In this document: piece by piece, positions 6,594 through 16,074 of the stretch | Layout: the number at the start of each line of letters is the position of its first letter | Numbering within the stretch: the stretch's first letter is position 1 | Origin: Flavobacteriaceae bacterium UBA5534 | GTDB lineage: Bacteria; Bacteroidota; Bacteroidia; Flavobacteriales; Flavobacteriaceae | Length of the DNA: 44,308 nt | Direction: 5' to 3' | NCBI GenBank assembly: GCA_002426015.1 | Contig: DINS01000009.1 | Location: forward strand, 76,485 to 120,792 | Translations under genes and position numbers: made by a program | Notes under the pieces: model-generated | What the model was told of the DNA's origin: nothing | What the model saw: only the letters and a program-made list of their open reading frames with translations | Database searches by the model: none

Positions 6594-9566
6594 TTACTTA
6601 ACTATCAATTTCTTGGTAACCACACCCTGTTGGTTGTTGATTTGTACAAAGTACAATCCTGTTGCATATTGAGAGGTATCTATTTTGTATGAATTATTTA
6701 TACTTACGTTTTTTGAATAGTACATCAATTTACCGAGTGCATTAAAAATTCGAATAGATACTTCTTCATTTTTAGTCCAAGACAAATTCACTTCATTTTT
6801 AGCCGGATTAGGATACAAAGCAACATTATTAAGTTCAATGTCTTCAACACCCAAATTTGGGTCAAACAAAGGTGATCTCCATAAACCTCTACCATAAGTG
6901 GCAGCATAAATTTTTCCGTCTGAAGTGTTTATTTCTAATTCACTGATCTCTACATTTGGCAAATTGTTGCTAAATGGTTGCCAGCTATTTCCACTTGCAT
7001 TATCAATATAATAAACACCATAATTCATTCCCAAATACAAACCTTCATTTGCATTATTTTGCCAAGCGAGTGCCAATGCACTATAACCAGGCAAGTCAAA
7101 TAGGTATGGAGTCCAATTAGTTCCTCCATCAATTGATACATATACTTTTTGAATACCAGTTGTAGCAATGGCTATTTTATTAGGATTGGTAGGATGTATG
7201 GCAATTGAATTAATAGACCCTGAAAAACCTCCCAACAAACTCCAATTAGTCGCTCCTCCATTTGAGGTTTTATACAAACTGCTTCCTCTTGCGGCAAACA
7301 TGATATTACTATTGGATGGCGCTATTTTTAAATGATTCAAATTACCTCCAAAATTTTGAGAAATAGCAGACCAAGTTGAACCTCCATTTAAAGATTTATA
7401 AACTTGATCATAACCCGAATAGATAACGTTAGCAAGAATTGGGTCCTGCTCAAAAGGCGTAATCCAATTACCAGATTTACCATCAGGCGTGCTAAAACCA
7501 AAATAAGAGTTCCCTCCGTTAGTTGACTTGTATAATGATCCAAATTGAGACGTACCGTAAAGGATGTTATTATTATTTTTATCTACAAAAGACTCCATAC
7601 CATCAGCTCCTAGCCAATCTCTCCAAACACCTGCGGTCGTATAAACTGAAGTCCCATTATCTTGAGCACCACCACTTACCACAACTGGGCTTGTTTGACT
7701 AATTCCAATTTTATAAAATTGTCTAATTCCAAGACCTGGTGTCAAATCTGTATAAAATGTTGAATTTACATTCGTCGGATTATTTGCCACATAGATACCT
7801 CCATCAGTCCCTACATATAATTTATTACCTACAAATTCTAAAATATCAACATCTGCATGGCAATACCCAATATTTTGGGATGAAGCATTTCCGGGTGTCC
7901 ATTGTGAAGTAATATTAAAATTGGCACCTCCATCTACTGAACGCCATGTATTAATTCCAGCGATATGAACATCATTGATATTAGTTGGATGAACTGCAAT
8001 ATCCATATCTCTTGGAGCCTGCCCTCTATCAGCGTCATTGACGTCTGTTGGGTCTGAACTATAGCCAAAATAATTTTTTCCTGCATGGTCCAACTTTGTG
8101 AATGTACTACCACTGTCAGTAGATTTGTGAAATCCGCCAAAAACACCTGAGACAGCTTCCAAAACATACACTACAGAAGGATCAGCAGCAGAAACACCTA
8201 TCATCTTAGGCCCTCCACCAAAAAGATTGGCCACGTTTTCAAACCCTTCTTGAAACACTACACCTAAATTTGTGGCTTCAACAGAAATATCATCTAACGT
8301 AATACCATGTCCGTATTTTGCCTTACCTTCAAAAGCGATATAATAATTTGAAGTCACATTTGGTAAATTCAAGGTAATATCTGACCAGGCAGTAATATTA
8401 TTGGTATAATTAGCCAATTCTACCCAATTACCACCTGCCGACGTTTTATACAATACCTTTAGCTCATCCTGATCTCCAGCCCAAACAGCTTGGGTAAACG
8501 AAAACTTAAGCACTGGATTTGTTGCACCTGACATATTAAGCGCAGGAGAAACCAACCTCGTAGTTGGCTGGGTATAATTATTGATATAAAACAACCCTAA
8601 CCCGTTACCCGTTCTTGGAGTTACAGAGTTATTTTGATTTGCTCCAGAGGATATCCAATCGAGGGTACCACTTACGTATTGTTGTGTCCAATTAGAAAGC
8701 GAATTACCCGTGTTGAAGGTCGCACCTCCATCGGTTGATTTATAAAATTGTGTTCCTGATGCATAAATAACATTGGTATTGCCAGGTTTAAACTCAACAT
8801 CATATCCAGTTGTTGCTGATGGATTGATTATAGTCCAAACAACTCCTCCGTTGGTTGACTTAAAAATCCCTCCTCCTTCAACGCTGCAATACATTTTGTT
8901 TGTATTTGTTGGATCTATTAGAATTTTATTGACATTACCAGAACCTGTAGAAGCTAAAAAATTCCATGTAGCACCAGCATCGGTAGATTTAAATATAGTA
9001 CCACCTGTCGAACCCCAAAAATAGGTTGATGAATTTGTCGGATCGATTGCCAAGGCATAGACATTCAGGTTAGATAAATTGTCTGTTAAAACAGTCCAAG
9101 ATATACCACCATTAATGGTTTTCCATACACCACCAGTGTTAGCTCCCACAATGATGTGGTTATTATTGGTTTTATCAACCGCTATAGAAGTCACCCTACC
9201 TACACCTGGATTCCAACCAGAAGTGGCATTCCAAGATGTAGGGCCTAGTTGCTCCCAATTGCCATTATAAGCAACAGACCTGTTTTGATTGATGTAGCTG
9301 TTGTAATTTTGAAGTTCGTTGAAGTAAAATTCAGGCGATTTGAGCATCCCGTTTTCATCCATATTTCGCAAAGCGTTGTATTCCCATCTTTTATAAGGAT
9401 TATAACCTTTACCTCTTTCTGTGCCTACAATTGCGAAATAAGCTTCAGCTTCGGCCTGAATTTCTTGTACTGTGTAGGTGCCAGCAGTAATCATTCGTTT
9501 GTATTCTTGTGACCAAGAATTGGCTATAAAAAAGCATAAAACTAAAGAAATGTAAATTTTTTTCAT
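6594..9566 (-). CDS. Secreted Asp-box (BNR/sortilin-like) repeat protein with T9SS type A sorting domain
   Basis: 990 residues. Signal peptide about 1-19 (ends in ANSWSQ). Residues ~100-290 and ~450-890 hold repeated Asp boxes of the form S-x-D/N-x-G-x-x-W/F (KSTDAGATW, KSTNGGVVW, KSTDSGSTF, RSVDGGANF, KSLNGGSTW, VSIDGGTNW), predicting Sortilin/VPS10-like beta-propellers. Residues ~292-432 interrupt the repeats with a MAM/cleaved-adhesin-like jelly-roll segment ending in GITLDDISVEA. The C-terminal ~75 residues (LYPNPAKNEV to KKLIVK) form a type A T9SS sorting domain, so the protein should cross the outer membrane via T9SS and be surface-attached or released. Substrate unknown; a glycoside hydrolase or adhesin role is possible, but no catalytic residues can be assigned. 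Confidence 0.9.
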   Translation of the reverse strand: MKKIYISLVLCFFIANSWSQEYKRMITAGTYTVQEIQAEAEAYFAIVGTERGKGYNPYKRWEYNALRNMDENGMLKSPEFYFNELQNYNSYINQNRSVAYNGNWEQLGPTSWNATSGWNPGVGRVTSIAVDKTNNNHIIVGANTGGVWKTINGGISWTVLTDNLSNLNVYALAIDPTNSSTYFWGSTGGTIFKSTDAGATWNFLASTGSGNVNKILIDPTNTNKMYCSVEGGGIFKSTNGGVVWTIINPSATTGYDVEFKPGNTNVIYASGTQFYKSTDGGATFNTGNSLSNWTQQYVSGTLDWISSGANQNNSVTPRTGNGLGLFYINNYTQPTTRLVSPALNMSGATNPVLKFSFTQAVWAGDQDELKVLYKTSAGGNWVELANYTNNITAWSDITLNLPNVTSNYYIAFEGKAKYGHGITLDDISVEATNLGVVFQEGFENVANLFGGGPKMIGVSAADPSVVYVLEAVSGVFGGFHKSTDSGSTFTKLDHAGKNYFGYSSDPTDVNDADRGQAPRDMDIAVHPTNINDVHIAGINTWRSVDGGANFNITSQWTPGNASSQNIGYCHADVDILEFVGNKLYVGTDGGIYVANNPTNVNSTFYTDLTPGLGIRQFYKIGISQTSPVVVSGGAQDNGTSVYTTAGVWRDWLGADGMESFVDKNNNNILYGTSQFGSLYKSTNGGNSYFGFSTPDGKSGNWITPFEQDPILANVIYSGYDQVYKSLNGGSTWSAISQNFGGNLNHLKIAPSNSNIMFAARGSSLYKTSNGGATNWSLLGGFSGSINSIAIHPTNPNKIAIATTGIQKVYVSIDGGTNWTPYLFDLPGYSALALAWQNNANEGLYLGMNYGVYYIDNASGNSWQPFSNNLPNVEISELEINTSDGKIYAATYGRGLWRSPLFDPNLGVEDIELNNVALYPNPAKNEVNLSWTKNEEVSIRIFNALGKLMYYSKNVSINNSYKIDTSQYATGLYFVQINNQQGVVTKKLIVK

Positions 9567-9602
9567 TTAAAAATCACTTAATATTGTTAAAATTAAAGAA
9601 TC

Positions 9603-9632
9603 CAAAAATAGCGCATTTTTTTTAATTCTTAA
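9603..9632 (-). promoter_or_regulatory. Predicted promoter of the Asp-box T9SS gene
   Basis: Minus-strand TATTTTTG (9610-9603) matches TAnnTTTG, with TTA exactly 19 bases upstream (9632-9630) in place of the -33 TTG. It lies 37 bases before the ATG at 9566. Confidence 0.5.
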
Positions 9633-9795
9633 TAACTCATCGTTTTATGTCTCCATATGTCATCATTTTACTAATTGATTCTTGTTTTAAAGTGCAAAAT
9701 CATCTACATCAGTTTTGAAAAAGAGCCTTAATATATTCAAACATTAAAGGTTTTGTGCTGTTATTTTGTATATTTCGCTTTCTTATCTACAATTT

Positions 9796-11253
9796 ATGCA
9801 GCCCATACATGTTCTCATTCTAATTGCCATTTATTTTGGAGTTTTAATATTTATCTCTTATCTCACTGGAAAAGAAGATAGTAACGATTCATTTTTTAGA
9901 GCTAACAAATCTTCACCATGGTTTCTGGTCGCCTTTGGAATGATTGGAGCCTCGTTAAGTGGTGTGACTTTTATATCTGTTCCAGGTGATGTAGGTAGTG
10001 GTATGTTTGGCTATATGCAAGTCGTTTTTGGGTATTTATTTGGATACTTTGTCATTGCATTTGTATTAATGCCAATATATTATAGGCTAAATGTTACTTC
10101 TATTTATGAGTATTTAGGTGACCGATTTGGTATTGTCAGCCATAAAACAGGAGCACTGTTCTTTTTTGTTTCCAGAGTACTTGGTTCAGCATTTAGATTG
10201 TTTTTGGTAGCAAGTGTTCTTCATGAATTTGTTTTCAAACATTGGAACTTCCCTTTTCCTCTTACTGTTATTATTTCTGTTTTGCTAATCCTTTTATATA
10301 CATTTAGAGGTGGTGTAAAAACAGTTGTTTGGACCGATACTATTCAAACCTTGCTAATGCTCGTAGCTTTAGTTGTTACCATTGTACTTATTTATCAACA
10401 AATGGGTTGGGGATTGGGCGACTTTATTGGTAGTGATGCCATAAAAAAGTATGACAAAATTTTCTTTTTTGATGATATTTTGGCTAAAAACCATTTCTTG
10501 AAACAATTTTTGGGAGGTATGTTTATTGCGATATGCATGACAGGACTGGATCAAGATATGATGCAGAAAAACCTCACTTGCAAGTCTTTAAAAGATGCAC
10601 AAAAAAACATGGTTACTTTTAGTATTGTTTTGGTTTTTGTGAACTTTGTGTTTTTATTGTTAGGTGCCTTACTTTTTGTTTTTGCAGAAACCAAAGGCAT
10701 TAATGTCCCAATGGTCGATGGTGTTATAAAAACAGATTTACTATATCCTGAAATTGCCCTCAATTCTGACTTGGGCTTGTCTGTAGCTATTTTCTTCATT
10801 TTAGGGCTTATCGCAGCTGCCTACTCAAGTGCTGATAGTGCATTGACAGCGTTAACGACATCATTTTGTATTGATTTTTTAAATATCGAAAAACGGCCTG
10901 AACATACCCAAAAAAGAACACGTAAAAAAGTACATATTGGAATGAGTGTATTAATGATTATCGTCATTATTTGTTTTTATTATATACTCAACCAAAGTGT
11001 TATCAGTGGTATTCTAACTGTTGCTGGATATACTTACGGTCCATTGCTGGGATTGTTTGCCTTTGGAATACTCACCAAGCACAAAATAAAGGACAAATTG
11101 GTTCCTTATGTTGCTATTGCTTCGGTTTTGATTAGCTATATATTAGCCAATATGCCTTCAGAATATTTGGGTGGCTACAAGTTTGGGTATGAATTGTTAA
11201 TCTATAACGGCATCATCACCTTTATAGGCTTAATATTGATTCGTCGACAATAA
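9796..11253 (+). CDS. Sodium:solute symporter (SSS family)
   Basis: 485 residues from the ATG at 9796; an upstream in-frame TTG at 9766 is less likely. About 13 hydrophobic segments with SSS-family features: an N-terminal helix followed by FFRANKSSPWFLVAFGMIGASLSGVTFISVPG, the conserved Na+/substrate region in TM1-TM2, and AAAYSSADSALTALTTSF in TM8, which supplies Na2-site Ser/Thr residues in this family. It couples Na+ entry to uptake of a small solute across the inner membrane; the substrate (sugar, sialic acid, proline, iodide) cannot be read from sequence. The 3' end overlaps the convergent CoA-binding gene by 24 bases. Confidence 0.92.
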   Translation: MQPIHVLILIAIYFGVLIFISYLTGKEDSNDSFFRANKSSPWFLVAFGMIGASLSGVTFISVPGDVGSGMFGYMQVVFGYLFGYFVIAFVLMPIYYRLNVTSIYEYLGDRFGIVSHKTGALFFFVSRVLGSAFRLFLVASVLHEFVFKHWNFPFPLTVIISVLLILLYTFRGGVKTVVWTDTIQTLLMLVALVVTIVLIYQQMGWGLGDFIGSDAIKKYDKIFFFDDILAKNHFLKQFLGGMFIAICMTGLDQDMMQKNLTCKSLKDAQKNMVTFSIVLVFVNFVFLLLGALLFVFAETKGINVPMVDGVIKTDLLYPEIALNSDLGLSVAIFFILGLIAAAYSSADSALTALTTSFCIDFLNIEKRPEHTQKRTRKKVHIGMSVLMIIVIICFYYILNQSVISGILTVAGYTYGPLLGLFAFGILTKHKIKDKLVPYVAIASVLISYILANMPSEYLGGYKFGYELLIYNGIITFIGLILIRRQ

Positions 11254-11592
11254 AACAAGTGTACAGGCTACTTCAAAATCAATATGATTTTCTTTTAATA
11301 ATTTATAGAATTCAAGATTTTCTGTGCCTGGATTGAAGATGACACGTTTGGGCTGTAACGAAATGATATAGTCGTAATATTCTTCTTGACGCTGTGGATT
11401 CAAATATAATGTCACTGTATCCAAATCTTTATACTGTTGCAGTTCAGTATCAATCGTTACACCTGCAACATTGCCTTCCTTTAACCCAAAAGCGACTACT
11501 TCATGTCCAAAATGTTTTAATCTTTCTATTGCAAAATAAGAGTATCGCTGTGAATTTGTGGAGGCTCCAAAAACCAATGTTTTCTTCTTCAT
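11230..11592 (-). CDS. CoA-binding protein (YccU-like, CoA_binding_2)
   Basis: 120 residues forming a single Rossmann-like CoA-binding domain. GASTNSQRYSYFAIERL at the N-terminus resembles the nucleotide-binding loop of the succinyl-CoA synthetase alpha family, and VIFNPGTEN near residue 85 matches the family's conserved NPGT/NPG motif. Stand-alone proteins of this family bind CoA in vitro, but their cellular role is not established. It converges on the symporter gene, with 24 bases of 3' overlap. Confidence 0.88.
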   Translation of the reverse strand: MKKKTLVFGASTNSQRYSYFAIERLKHFGHEVVAFGLKEGNVAGVTIDTELQQYKDLDTVTLYLNPQRQEEYYDYIISLQPKRVIFNPGTENLEFYKLLKENHIDFEVACTLVLLSTNQY

Positions 11593-11720
11593 CGTTTAGC
11601 TTGAGTGTTAAAAAGTTGTTAAGGTGTGTTAAAAAGAGTAACACGATTCAAATTTAAGCGTCTATGAGATAACAACCTAATCAGTTGCAATAAACTAATC
11701 AATCAAAAATCAATCAAAAA

Positions 11721-14204
11721 ATGAAAAAACTACTGTTTCTCTGTGCACTATTGTTAACGTCTATCATTAATGCACAACCAGCAAAATCTGATCCTCGAGG
11801 CGGCTTGGTTTCTGGACGAATCATTGATGCGTCGCTCAACCAACCTCTTCCTTATGTCAATGTTATCATCAAAAACACTTCCAATGAAACCATCACTGGT
11901 GGTATCACCAAAGATGATGGAACTTTTGAAATAGACAAAATTCCATTAGGAAAAGTCATTGTAAGTATTCAATATATTGGATTTAAAACTGTTTCTAAAA
12001 CTGTTGAAATCAGCAAGGACAATTACGAAATCCGTTTAGGCGACATCTTGCTAGAAGAAGATATTGCCAGTCTTGATGAAGTTACTGTCGTTGCAGAAGT
12101 ATCCACAATCCAACAGAAAGTGGATAGAAAGGTCATTAATGTCGGTAAAGATTTAACAACCTCTGGACCAACCGCTTCTGACATCATGAATAACATCCCG
12201 TCAGTTAATGTCGATCAACAAACAGGAAATATCAGTTTGCGTGGCAATGAAAATGTTCGTGTCATGGTTGACGGCAAACTATCTAATGTCCCGATTGCAC
12301 AGTTATTAAAGCAAATTCCATCAACTTCTATCAAACAAATTGAACTGATTACCAACCCTTCAGCCAAATACAATCCAGAAGGGATGAGTGGTATCATCAA
12401 TATCATTCTTCACAAAAACACCAATATTGGGTTTAATGGAAACATCAATATTGGATTGACCAAAGAGATTTATGCCAAATTCAATAGCTCTATTGATATG
12501 AATTATCGAAATGGAAAATTCAATCTTTATGGCAATTATGGCAACAATATCGGAAAATCAGCCAATTATGGAAGCATTGAACGTTTGGATGACAATTCTG
12601 TTCAGTCGTTTGATTTTTTCAATAACAACAAATCACATTTGTACAAAGTTGGCTTGGATTTCTACATGAATGACAACAATACCGTTTCATTTTTTACCAA
12701 TCAGAATGTATATGATGGTATTGGAGAAGGCTCTACAGGTGTACAATATCCAAACCAACCCTTACAACTTCAATTATTTGATAATGCCACTGACAATGTT
12801 TCATCGCAATACAATGGTGTGTATAATCATAAGTTCAAAAAAGAAGGTGAAAAGTTAGACATTGAAGCCGATTATAGTGTATTTGGTCAAGATGAAATTT
12901 CAAACTTTAATTTTGTTAATTTTTCGTTCCCACCAAACTATAAAGATTTCGTGTTTACAGACAGAGATCAAACAACCATCAACGTCGATTATGTGAATCC
13001 GCTATCAGAAAAAACAAAATTGGAAATTGGTGCAGAAGCACGATTATTTGACACTAAAATTGATTATAGTTCTACTGGTCTATCTGTTAACGAAAATCAG
13101 GACAACATACCAAATAATGGTGACGAATATATCCCAACACCACAAACCGATTTTGATTACAAAAGAGATATTTACTCATTGTATGCCACTTATGGCAAAA
13201 CGTTTGAAAAATGGAGTTACCAAGTTGGGTTAAGAGCCGAAAGCGTAACGGAAGACGCCAACGCAGTTAGGTCTTCTGAAAATTCAACTGAAAACACTCC
13301 ATTTGAAAATGACTATGTCCAAGTATATCCTTCGGCATTTGTGACCTATAGTCCAAGCGAAAAAAACTCATATCAAATGAGTTATAGTCGTCGTGTCGAT
13401 CGACCAGGCTTACAACAAGTGAACCCAATTAGAGAATGGAGTACACCTTTAATTTCGTCATTTGGAAATACTGAATTACAACCACAATTCACTAATTCTA
13501 TTGAAGCCAATTACACAAGAAAATTTGAAAGCGGATCTATTACTGGAGGCGTGTTTTATAGATTGGTTGAGGATGAAATCAACAGAGCCGTCTTTATAGA
13601 CCGTTTGGATGTCAACAAGAATATTTTAACCTACGACAACTTCGATAACACAACAGCATTTGGTATAGAATTGAACGGCAATTTTAGACCAACCAAATGG
13701 TGGAATTTCAACTTAAGTTTTGACCTGTACTCCAGAACACAAAAAGGAATTGCAGAAACATTGACAGCACCAACTGATGTCGCTACTGCAGATGATATTG
13801 TGAGAGAAACTATCGAAGTTGATAATGTGGTTTACAATTTTAGAATGTTCAACAATTTTAAAGCTACCAAAAGTTTAAACCTATCTGTTTTTACCATGTA
13901 TAGAGGCGAAGAGAAAGGCTTACAATTTACCAGAAAGCCAATGTTTATGGTCAATACAGGCTTACGTTATTCGTTTATGGAAGACGATCGAGCAACGTTT
14001 AGCTTTAACTATAGTGACATCTTCAATACGATGAAGTTTGAATTTGAAGGTGACAGACCAACACCACAAGTTGGTCAATTTAATTGGGAAAGCAATTCTT
14101 GGAATATTGGATTCTCCTACAGGTTTGGAGGCAATAAATATAGAGCATTACAACGCAAAAACAGAGATGACAATGAAAAAGATGGCAGTGGAGGATTCAT
14201 CTAA
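11721..14204 (+). CDS. TonB-dependent-receptor-like outer-membrane protein with carboxypeptidase-regulatory domain
   Basis: 827 residues. Signal peptide about 1-18 (ends INAQ). A CarboxypepD_reg-like/DUF4480 beta-sandwich (about 28-110, VSGRIIDASLNQPLPYVNV) is followed by a plug domain (about 130-230: TASDIMNNIPSVNVD, SLRGNENVRVMVDG, IELITNPSAKYNPEGMSGIINI). The rest is an outer-membrane beta-barrel of the OMP_b-brl_3 type, ending in alternating aromatic strands (FSYRFGG). After the last strand there is a charged tail (KNRDDNEKDGSGGFI). I see no clear TonB box. Likely import of a large substrate or a sensing role; ligand unknown, and no SusD-like partner is adjacent. A strong terminator follows at 14267. 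Confidence 0.9.
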   Translation: MKKLLFLCALLLTSIINAQPAKSDPRGGLVSGRIIDASLNQPLPYVNVIIKNTSNETITGGITKDDGTFEIDKIPLGKVIVSIQYIGFKTVSKTVEISKDNYEIRLGDILLEEDIASLDEVTVVAEVSTIQQKVDRKVINVGKDLTTSGPTASDIMNNIPSVNVDQQTGNISLRGNENVRVMVDGKLSNVPIAQLLKQIPSTSIKQIELITNPSAKYNPEGMSGIINIILHKNTNIGFNGNINIGLTKEIYAKFNSSIDMNYRNGKFNLYGNYGNNIGKSANYGSIERLDDNSVQSFDFFNNNKSHLYKVGLDFYMNDNNTVSFFTNQNVYDGIGEGSTGVQYPNQPLQLQLFDNATDNVSSQYNGVYNHKFKKEGEKLDIEADYSVFGQDEISNFNFVNFSFPPNYKDFVFTDRDQTTINVDYVNPLSEKTKLEIGAEARLFDTKIDYSSTGLSVNENQDNIPNNGDEYIPTPQTDFDYKRDIYSLYATYGKTFEKWSYQVGLRAESVTEDANAVRSSENSTENTPFENDYVQVYPSAFVTYSPSEKNSYQMSYSRRVDRPGLQQVNPIREWSTPLISSFGNTELQPQFTNSIEANYTRKFESGSITGGVFYRLVEDEINRAVFIDRLDVNKNILTYDNFDNTTAFGIELNGNFRPTKWWNFNLSFDLYSRTQKGIAETLTAPTDVATADDIVRETIEVDNVVYNFRMFNNFKATKSLNLSVFTMYRGEEKGLQFTRKPMFMVNTGLRYSFMEDDRATFSFNYSDIFNTMKFEFEGDRPTPQVGQFNWESNSWNIGFSYRFGGNKYRALQRKNRDDNEKDGSGGFI

Positions 14205-14266
14205 CAGTACATTTAATAGCCAGCATAATAGTTGATGGTTAGTGTTAAGTATGGTTATTAAATAAG

Positions 14267-14297
14267 AAAACCCAAAGCTTTGCAGCTTTGGGTTTTT
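14267..14297 (+). terminator. Intrinsic terminator of the outer-membrane receptor gene
   Basis: Perfect 13-base arms AAAACCCAAAGCT / AGCTTTGGGTTTT around the loop TTGC, ending in a T run. It lies 62 bases after the stop codon at 14204. Confidence 0.85.
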
Positions 14298-14539
14298 GCA
14301 CAAGAAATGTTAAAATTTTATATTATAAGTAATACTATGCATAATATATTGTTATTATAGCAAATTATAAGTAAAATTTGCAAAAATATGTTAAAGTTTG
14401 ATTGTTAATGTAATAAAATTAATATTATTACGTCTATATATATACACTACTAAACGAATTTTAAAAATTAACTTGAATTAGCCTTCTACTTATTATTAAG
14501 AATTCGACTTTTCAATAGTGTTGAAAATGGTTAATAGTA

Positions 14540-14571
14540 AAAAATCCAGAATAACACTATTCTGGATTTTT
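14540..14571 (+). terminator. Terminator-like hairpin, module 1
   Basis: 14-base arms (14540-14553 and 14558-14571) with loop ACAC and a T run. No gene precedes it on the plus strand after the terminator at 14267, so it may end a short untranslated transcript. Confidence 0.6.
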
Positions 14572-14660
14572 GTTTACATTAATTATTAAAAATCAATACA
14601 TACAGCATCAGTTTATTAATAATTTGCCCTATAAGTTGATAAAATTGATTAATAGCATGT

Positions 14661-14690
14661 GAAAATCCGAAGTAGTAACTTCGGATTTTC
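14661..14690 (+). terminator. Terminator-like hairpin, module 2
   Basis: 13-base perfect arms GAAAATCCGAAGT / ACTTCGGATTTTC with loop AGTA. The core AAATCCGAA is shared with the next hairpin (14823), though the loops differ. Confidence 0.6.
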
Positions 14691-14822
14691 TGTATCAATA
14701 TGTTAATTGATAGTTAAATAAAGATTCCTACATACTATTTTCAAACTTTTAGCGTCTATATATATGTGATAAGTTTTAAAAATTAATCGGTTTAAGTGTT
14801 AGTTAAATTGATTAATAGCTGG

Positions 14823-14852
14823 AAAATCCGAAATAGAAATGTTTCGGATTTT
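14823..14852. terminator. Bidirectional terminator, module 3 and fabH 3' end
   Basis: 11-base arms AAAATCCGAAA / TTTCGGATTTT with an 8-base loop, T-rich on both strands. It can terminate fabH (stop at 14876, minus) and any plus-strand transcript from the gene-free stretch. Confidence 0.7.
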
Positions 14853-14875
14853 TTAATTCCTACTCTCGCAGGAGT

Positions 14876-15886
14876 TTACCACTTAATGATCACACTTCCC
14901 CAAGTAAAACCACTTCCAAATGCGGCCAACACTACAGTATCTCCTTCTTTAATCTTACCTTGTTCCCAAGCTTCGGTCAATGCAATTGGAATAGATGCAG
15001 CTGTTGTGTTTCCATATTTCTGGATATTATTAAAAACTTGGTCGTCATTCAATTTAAATTTGCGCTGTATAAATTGTGAAATCCTCAAATTGGCTTGATG
15101 CGGAATCAGCATATCTATATCATCAACTTTCAATTTATTTTTCAAGAGGCCTTCCATTATCACTTCACTAAATCTAACGACTGCGTTTTTGAATACAAAT
15201 TGTCCGTTCATATATGGAAAATAACTTTCGTCATTTGGGTCATTATCAGTCAAAATATCATTGACCCACCGTTTCCCCATTCCTGGGGCTATTAACACTA
15301 ATTCTTCGGCATGCTCACCTTGCGAATGTAAATGTGTCGATAAAATACCTTTACTAGGATTCTCTTCTCTGGTTAAAACTGCAGCGCCAGCACCATCACC
15401 AAAAATAACAGAAACCCCTCTTCCTCGTGTCGTTTTATCCAATCCATGAGAATGTAATTCACTACCTATCACAAGGATGTTTTTGTACATTCCTGTTTTT
15501 ATAAAATTATCTGCCACAGCAATAGCATACACAAAGCCAGAACATTGGTTACGCACATCAAGTGCTCCAACTGTTTTTATATCTAAAGCATGTTGCACTT
15601 GGACTCCTGGTCCTGGAAAATACATATCAGGACTCAAGGTGGCGAAGATTATAAAATCAATATCATCCTTGTCAATTCCGGCACGTTCAATTGCGATTTT
15701 TGCAGCCTTCACTCCCATCGTTGCGGTTGTATCGCCAGAACCTTTAACGACCCAACGTCGTTCTTGTATGCCAGTTCGCTCCTGTATCCATTCGTCATTG
15801 GTATCCATCATTTTTGACAGATCATCATTAGTAACCACGTTGTCAGGAACATAATGTCCAAGTCCAATTATTTTAGAATTATACAT
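14876..15886 (-). CDS. fabH: 3-oxoacyl-ACP synthase III (KAS III)
   Basis: 336 residues, the normal size. The catalytic triad is complete: Cys115 in VRNQCSGFVYA, His263 in IPHQANLRIS and Asn293 in YGNTTAASIP. The N-terminus (GLGHYVPDNVVTN, then TNDEWIQERTGI) is typical. It condenses acetyl-CoA or branched acyl-CoA primers with malonyl-ACP to start fatty-acid synthesis. It is a single gene here, not in the rpmF-plsX-fabH cluster common in many bacteria, so it may be a second copy; this cannot be decided from the window. Start ATG at 15886-15884, downstream of a predicted promoter. Confidence 0.94.
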   Translation of the reverse strand: MYNSKIIGLGHYVPDNVVTNDDLSKMMDTNDEWIQERTGIQERRWVVKGSGDTTATMGVKAAKIAIERAGIDKDDIDFIIFATLSPDMYFPGPGVQVQHALDIKTVGALDVRNQCSGFVYAIAVADNFIKTGMYKNILVIGSELHSHGLDKTTRGRGVSVIFGDGAGAAVLTREENPSKGILSTHLHSQGEHAEELVLIAPGMGKRWVNDILTDNDPNDESYFPYMNGQFVFKNAVVRFSEVIMEGLLKNKLKVDDIDMLIPHQANLRISQFIQRKFKLNDDQVFNNIQKYGNTTAASIPIALTEAWEQGKIKEGDTVVLAAFGSGFTWGSVIIKW

Positions 15887-15930
15887 AATCTGATTTTTTA
15901 TTCAATATACTTTATTAATTATCAATCCTG

Positions 15931-15938
15931 CAAAAATA
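15931..15938 (-). promoter_or_regulatory. Predicted -7 promoter element of fabH
   Basis: Minus-strand TATTTTTG matches TAnnTTTG, 44 bases upstream of the fabH ATG. A TTG lies 16 bases upstream of it, slightly closer than the ideal 19. Confidence 0.4.
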
Positions 15939-16074
15939 CAACTGACAATGTAATCAATAATACGTTTTTCTTGAAATTTTGTTTATAAAATGTCAGTTTG
16001 TCACCTTTCAACTCTTGGTACTTTTTTTGACTACTATACATTCATATTAATAAATATCATAAAATATATATATC

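Larger units (their letters stand above)
14205..14875. other. 671-base gene-free stretch with four hairpins and repeated motifs
   Basis: No convincing coding frame. Very AT-rich. It holds four terminator-like hairpins (14267-14297, 14540-14571, 14661-14690, 14823-14852). The last three are each preceded by a near-identical leader: ATGGTTAATAGT at 14527, TTGATTAATAGC at 14645 and TTGATTAATAGC at 14808. CGTCTATATATAT occurs at 14431 and 14753, each followed shortly by TTTTAAAAATTAA (14459 and 14774). The pattern suggests duplicated modules, possibly small RNAs with their own terminators. No clear TAnnTTTG promoter was assigned. Confidence 0.6.

Noticed and set aside
14205..14875. CRISPR array
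   Set aside because: The repeated pieces are irregularly spaced, differ in length, and are terminator-like palindromes. There are no uniform spacers and no cas genes.
15477..15854. 125-codon open frame on the plus strand inside fabH
   Set aside because: It is antisense to a fully conserved fabH with all catalytic residues, has no recognisable domain, and its codon pattern follows from the opposite strand.
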